Assembly (NCBI GenBank): GCA_054601695.1
Contig: BAAHQB010000007.1
Location: 1,364,001-1,428,000 of the forward strand
DNA from: Amorphochlora amoebiformis
Lineage: Eukaryota > Cercozoa > Chlorarachniophyceae
Direction: 5' to 3'
Length of the DNA: 64,000 nt
Both the position numbers and the translations under genes were made by a program. Each line of letters starts with the position of its first letter. Positions within the stretch are counted from its first letter, which is position 1. The notes beneath the pieces were generated by a model that saw only the letters and a list, made by a program, of their open reading frames with translations, was not told the origin of the DNA and did no database searches. Shown one piece after another: positions 56,307 to 64,000 of this stretch.

Positions 56307-56413
56307 CTGGAGTTCCAAGGATTTCCGTTGTTCAACGAAGGTGTCCCCATAAATACCTAAATGGAATATACTAACTAAATACATATAATACTATGTACTC
56401 AAACATGTATAAG

Positions 56414-56492
<79 letters not shown>

Positions 56493-56493
56493 C

Positions 56494-56581
<88 letters not shown>

Positions 56582-56615
56582 GGTACTTGGATTGTGGAGT
56601 CCGTGTTATTGGTGA

Positions 56616-56659
<44 letters not shown>

Positions 56660-56679
56660 AATATATATTCTCGAAGTAG

Positions 56680-57080
56680 AGATAAAGAGATAGAAAGAGG
56701 GTGTAGAGAGGAGGTAACAAGGAAAGCGAGGAGAGAGAAAGAGAGAGAGAAGGGATGGAGGGAACAGAAGTGGATGAGGTGGAGAAGAAAAGAGAAGAGA
56801 GAGATTGTGGGAGACAAAGAGAGAGACAGACACAGAGAGAGACAGAGAGAGAAGAGAGCATAGGACAGAGACCCCGGAAGACAGGGTAGAGAGAAAAGAG
56901 GAAAAAGAGAGAGAAGAACGGCAAAAAGAAGAGAGAAAAGAAAGGGAAAAGAGAGAGAGAGCAACCAAAAAGAGTAGAAACAGTGATAGAAAAATAGGAA
57001 AAAGCGGAGTGAAGAAAGGAAAAAAGGGGAGAGAAGAAAAAACATAAGGAGAGGAACAACAAACGGGTGGAAAAAAACGA
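56680..57080 (-). repeat. GAGA-rich tract, pyrimidine on the minus strand
   Basis: Irregular AGAGAG/GAAAAG repeats on plus. The tract starts about 38 bp downstream of the minus-strand exon that ends at 57118. Confidence 0.9.
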
Positions 57081-57117
57081 GAGATCGGAAGTGAGGAGAA
57101 AAGAATATCGTCACAAC

Positions 57118-57320
57118 CTGGCGTGCAAGTCTTTGGGCTGGCGATCCCCCGTTCTGAGATACTTCTGTATGACTCCTTCCTGTAAATTTATATGTTTTAC
57201 ATGTGTATATATGTACATACATATATATATATATATATATAAATATATGTGTAAATATTATATATTTATATATACATACGTTAATATATATATTGATATA
57301 TTATATTATATATATATATA

Positions 57321-57352
<32 letters not shown>

Positions 57353-57554
57353 CATTGTATGTATGTATATACGCGTATGTATAAATATATTTATTGCCTC
57401 TGGTATGAAGGGATCCCGTCTGTGATCCCGTCTGTGATGTAGCACCCTAAATATATACATAAAAATTTTAAATAACTATATGTACATGTATGTGTACCTA
57501 TCTTTTGAGCATTACATACCTGAACATACAAGAATACAAATACACACGCGCACA

Positions 57555-57601
<47 letters not shown>

Positions 57602-57739
57602 CTACGCATATACCCCTTGATCCAGCGTATTAAGACGAGGATTTGAAGACATCTTACGCAGACAGGCCGGGGAGATAAGAAGGGCCTAAAAATGTAATAA
57701 CTAAATTTATATATACAGTTACACCCACACACACAGACA

Positions 57740-57776
<37 letters not shown>

Positions 57777-57790
57777 TATATATATATATA

Positions 57791-57830
<40 letters not shown>

Positions 57831-57868
57831 TTATATGTATATATAGTTATATAAACAATTCTATACAA

Positions 57869-57905
<37 letters not shown>

Positions 57906-58083
57906 GTGGGTGTAGTTATATGTAATTGGTGGAGGAATCGAGATGGGACAGATAGAAAAGAGATAGGAGAGATTTAGAAAAGGGGCGGGGAAAGAAAATA
58001 GAGAGGATATATATATTATGCATATGCTTAGCTTTGTATTAATATATATGTACAATATATTATACATTTATATATATACTAAA

Positions 58084-58115
<32 letters not shown>

Positions 58116-58156
58116 GTAGTGTAAAATGTATATACTCATTAATAATTTTTAATTAT

Positions 58157-58212
<56 letters not shown>

Positions 58213-58254
58213 GTATACTTCTGTCTTTTTTATGTATATGTACATAGATAACAT

Positions 58255-58308
<54 letters not shown>

Positions 58309-58429
58309 ATGTAATGAAAATTTGAAAATTTACCATCCGTGCACGATTTCCGGGAGAGCTTCGCTCTCTTGGAATCCCGTTACTGTTATAAGATATGTAC
58401 ATATATACATACATTATATTCATATTATA

Positions 58430-58474
<45 letters not shown>

Positions 58475-58521
58475 ATATATATATCATATGTAGGTGAATA
58501 CATATCTATATATGTAAATAT

Positions 58522-58570
<49 letters not shown>

Positions 58571-59177
58571 TACATATAATATAATATATATTATATATAT
58601 ATATATATATAATATATACGTATATAAAATTATGTATGTATATAAAATTATATATGTATACATATATATGTTACACAAATGCAAACCGCCGGACACACTA
58701 CCCTCCCACTCACAAATTTATTTTTTACCCAAATGCACATATCACATACCCAGATTGAGGCGAAAAAACGGAATCTGGCATTCTCGGTGTCATTGTCCTC
58801 GTCCTCGTTTGCTGTTCACCGTTTCGCATTTGTAGCGGTGAACCTGACCCATCCATCCAGACCCCCCTAAACAGCAGCAATCCATGCGACGAAAGCAGTC
58901 AAGATCACAGTTGCATATACAGTTCTCTCTTAGGATCGAGCATTGAGCAGTCCCAAGTAAATTAGTCTAGAAAATCAAAAAGCATATGAATGTTTGTGTC
59001 AAATACCTTGACATGCGGCCCGGGCCGATCTCAAATTTATATTTCTCCAGCAAGAACTCGAGGGCATTAGGATCCTGAACTAGGCGGTTCTCTCTGTGGA
59101 CGAACAAGATTGTCAATGCGGCTGGAAAGGAGGTGCTCTGACTTCAAGGTTCTCGGAGAACCTTCGGCATGGGACAT
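57118..59177 (-). CDS. Unrecognised protein, 6 supported exons, 3' end open
   Basis: Minus-strand exons: 59177-59162 (ATG, 16 nt), 59121-59007, 58866-58750, 58382-58334, 57685-57614 and 57179-57118, all GT-AG and phase-continuous; intron 1 is 40 nt with a good CTCCTTTCCAG acceptor. The protein opens [19 protein letters not shown], continues with [18 protein letters not shown], then a Ser/Arg/Thr-rich stretch ([31 protein letters not shown]) and a globular-looking end ([19 protein letters not shown]). No family recognised. It starts 29 bp after the stop of the small upstream gene on the same strand. Continuation exons are listed separately. Confidence 0.72.
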
Positions 59178-59206
59178 GGGAAGCAGGGAGAGACAGGGGA
59201 ATACAA

Positions 59207-59492
59207 TTACATTGTCTTCAAGTCCAAGTTGTTGAAGCTGGGGCAATGTTGATTTTTCCTTCGCTTTCCCTCCTCGTTCACCTTATCTGGGTTTTAACCG
59301 GGGGTGGTAAGAGTTATGGTTGTAGCGCAAGGTCGTTATTCGAGAACAAGATCGAATGGACATAAAGCTTGGGTTGTTTGGACCCTTTTCATTCGTGTGC
59401 TGATATGAAGTCTTATTCCTGGTCCCGGCGGCACGTTCCTTCTGCTTGGCGAGCTTTTTGGCCCTTGCATTCTTCCCAAGGCCCGCGCCCAT
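59207..59492 (-). CDS. Small basic protein, 62 aa, two exons
   Basis: Exon 59492-59384 starts MGAGLGKNARAKKLAKQKER; exon 59286-59207 ends with KVNEEGKRRKNQHCPS and DLKTM, then TAA. The 97-nt intron is GT-AG and the split Asp codon joins in frame. The lysine/arginine-rich N-terminus resembles small SERF/4F5-like or similar basic nuclear proteins, but length and composition alone do not settle it. The start is the first ATG with no open upstream splice partner seen. Confidence 0.75.
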
Positions 59493-60317
59493 CGTGGTTG
59501 ACACTGTTTGCCTGAACAATCGAAATTGTGAATTACAGTTTAGGTAGAATTGATTTAGTCGTATTAAGCAACAATATCTTGTTCTTTTCCCGTTTCCGGT
59601 GACCGTCCGAAACAGATTAATAGTGCGAGAAATGTAGAAAAGCGTTCCTATTTTGGATCCTATACCAATCATTTCGACCCAAAGAGCCAAGGAACTTTTA
59701 GTCTAACAATACTAAAGGAATGAAGTATTGATAAACATCGCCCGCTTCTAATATATTATCTCTTCAGAGTCTATTTCACAATAATAAGAATTTATCCACT
59801 TTTAAAGCAGATTACTATTCTAGTTTCGAAAGCCTTCCTAATATTCTCGTAACAAGAAAAAGCCGTGAATAATAAGAGCCTATCCCCATATTATTTCACA
59901 AAATGCTTGGAAAGTACGTGATCATTTGAAGAACATGAACAATGCATGAATATTTGATTATATACCTATATATATAAGGGTATAGAATAACTTAAATATA
60001 TATACCTATACTATAATAAATTTATGTCAAATTGGGTTTGATATATCAACTATTTAGGCTATTAGAGTATGCATATATCTGTAAAGTGGTTTGAGAGATA
60101 TATGATACCCTGCATACCCAGGCCTGCGTGGCATATCTTCCGCAAAAAGCCACCCTTCATCGCCTCATTACCTGTTATCAATAACATTGTAATATTGACT
60201 GTTGATGTCCTTCGATTGTCCCACAGAGCCGAAGAATACATTACCGTGCGAAATTAGTGACGTTGGCAGGCAACTTGGCGCGCGGGCGAAGAAGGCTCGC
60301 ACAACCCAAATTGAAAA
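59493..60317. promoter_or_regulatory. TA-repeat-free divergent spacer
   Basis: About 825 bp between two divergent ATGs. It is AT-rich but almost free of (TA)n, unlike nearby introns, so it is a candidate two-way promoter. No motif assigned. Confidence 0.4.
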
Positions 60318-63989
<3,672 letters not shown>

Positions 63990-64000
63990 AATTAATTCAT

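Noticed and set aside
59283-59690. Single 135-aa minus-strand ORF
   Set aside because: The part upstream of 59492 looks like 5' flank, and the true 3' part comes from a spliced exon at 59286-59207.

Overview
The window is nuclear DNA from a eukaryote, probably a protist or other small-genome lineage that I cannot place. It is swamped by (TA)n microsatellites. Splicing is canonical GT-AG, the code behaves as standard (TAA, TAG and TGA all end genes, none falls inside a reconstructed exon), and degenerate TTAGGG/CCCTAA arrays are scattered internally on both strands. Most long open frames are meaningless poly-Tyr/Ile translations of (TA)n. The real genes are chains of very short exons (about 15 to 130 nt) that were recovered by reading splice signals and checking that codon phase carries across every junction.

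Layout: 1-11175 (+) a 13-exon gene of unknown function. 11176-13424 a gene-free stretch with a dispersed repeat and a CTAG-rich island. 13425-17189 (-) an RGG-box/CCCH zinc-finger protein. 17741-18569 (-) an unrecognised gene. 19022-38904 (+) a complete GMC-family flavin oxidoreductase in 36 exons with a C-terminal membrane segment. 38905-41398 gene-free, with a second CTAG-rich island and an inverted copy of the dispersed repeat. 41399-43950 (+) an unrecognised gene, followed 13 bp later by 43964-49847 (+) a FAM173-type lysine methyltransferase in 13 exons. 49848-50490 a third CTAG island. 50491-54154 (-) a coiled-coil protein that seems to end in a ubiquitin-like fold. 54155-55900 mostly telomere-like and TA sequence. 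57118-59177 (-) an unrecognised gene lying 29 bp after 59207-59492 (-), a tiny basic protein. 60318-63989 (+) an RGG-rich, acidic, cysteine-cluster protein.

The genes look like ordinary housekeeping functions (mitochondrial methylation, flavin oxidation, RNA binding) and no operon-like pathway is evident. The unusual biology is architectural. Introns are bloated with (TA)n while some neighbouring genes nearly touch. Long polypyrimidine tracts mostly lie on the transcribed gene's sense strand. Introns repeatedly carry decayed copies of the edges of nearby exons, here called exon echoes.

Limits: all exon models come from reading alone. The GMC and FAM173 models are supported by family motifs along their length. 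The other genes rest on open frame, splice sites and phase continuity only.
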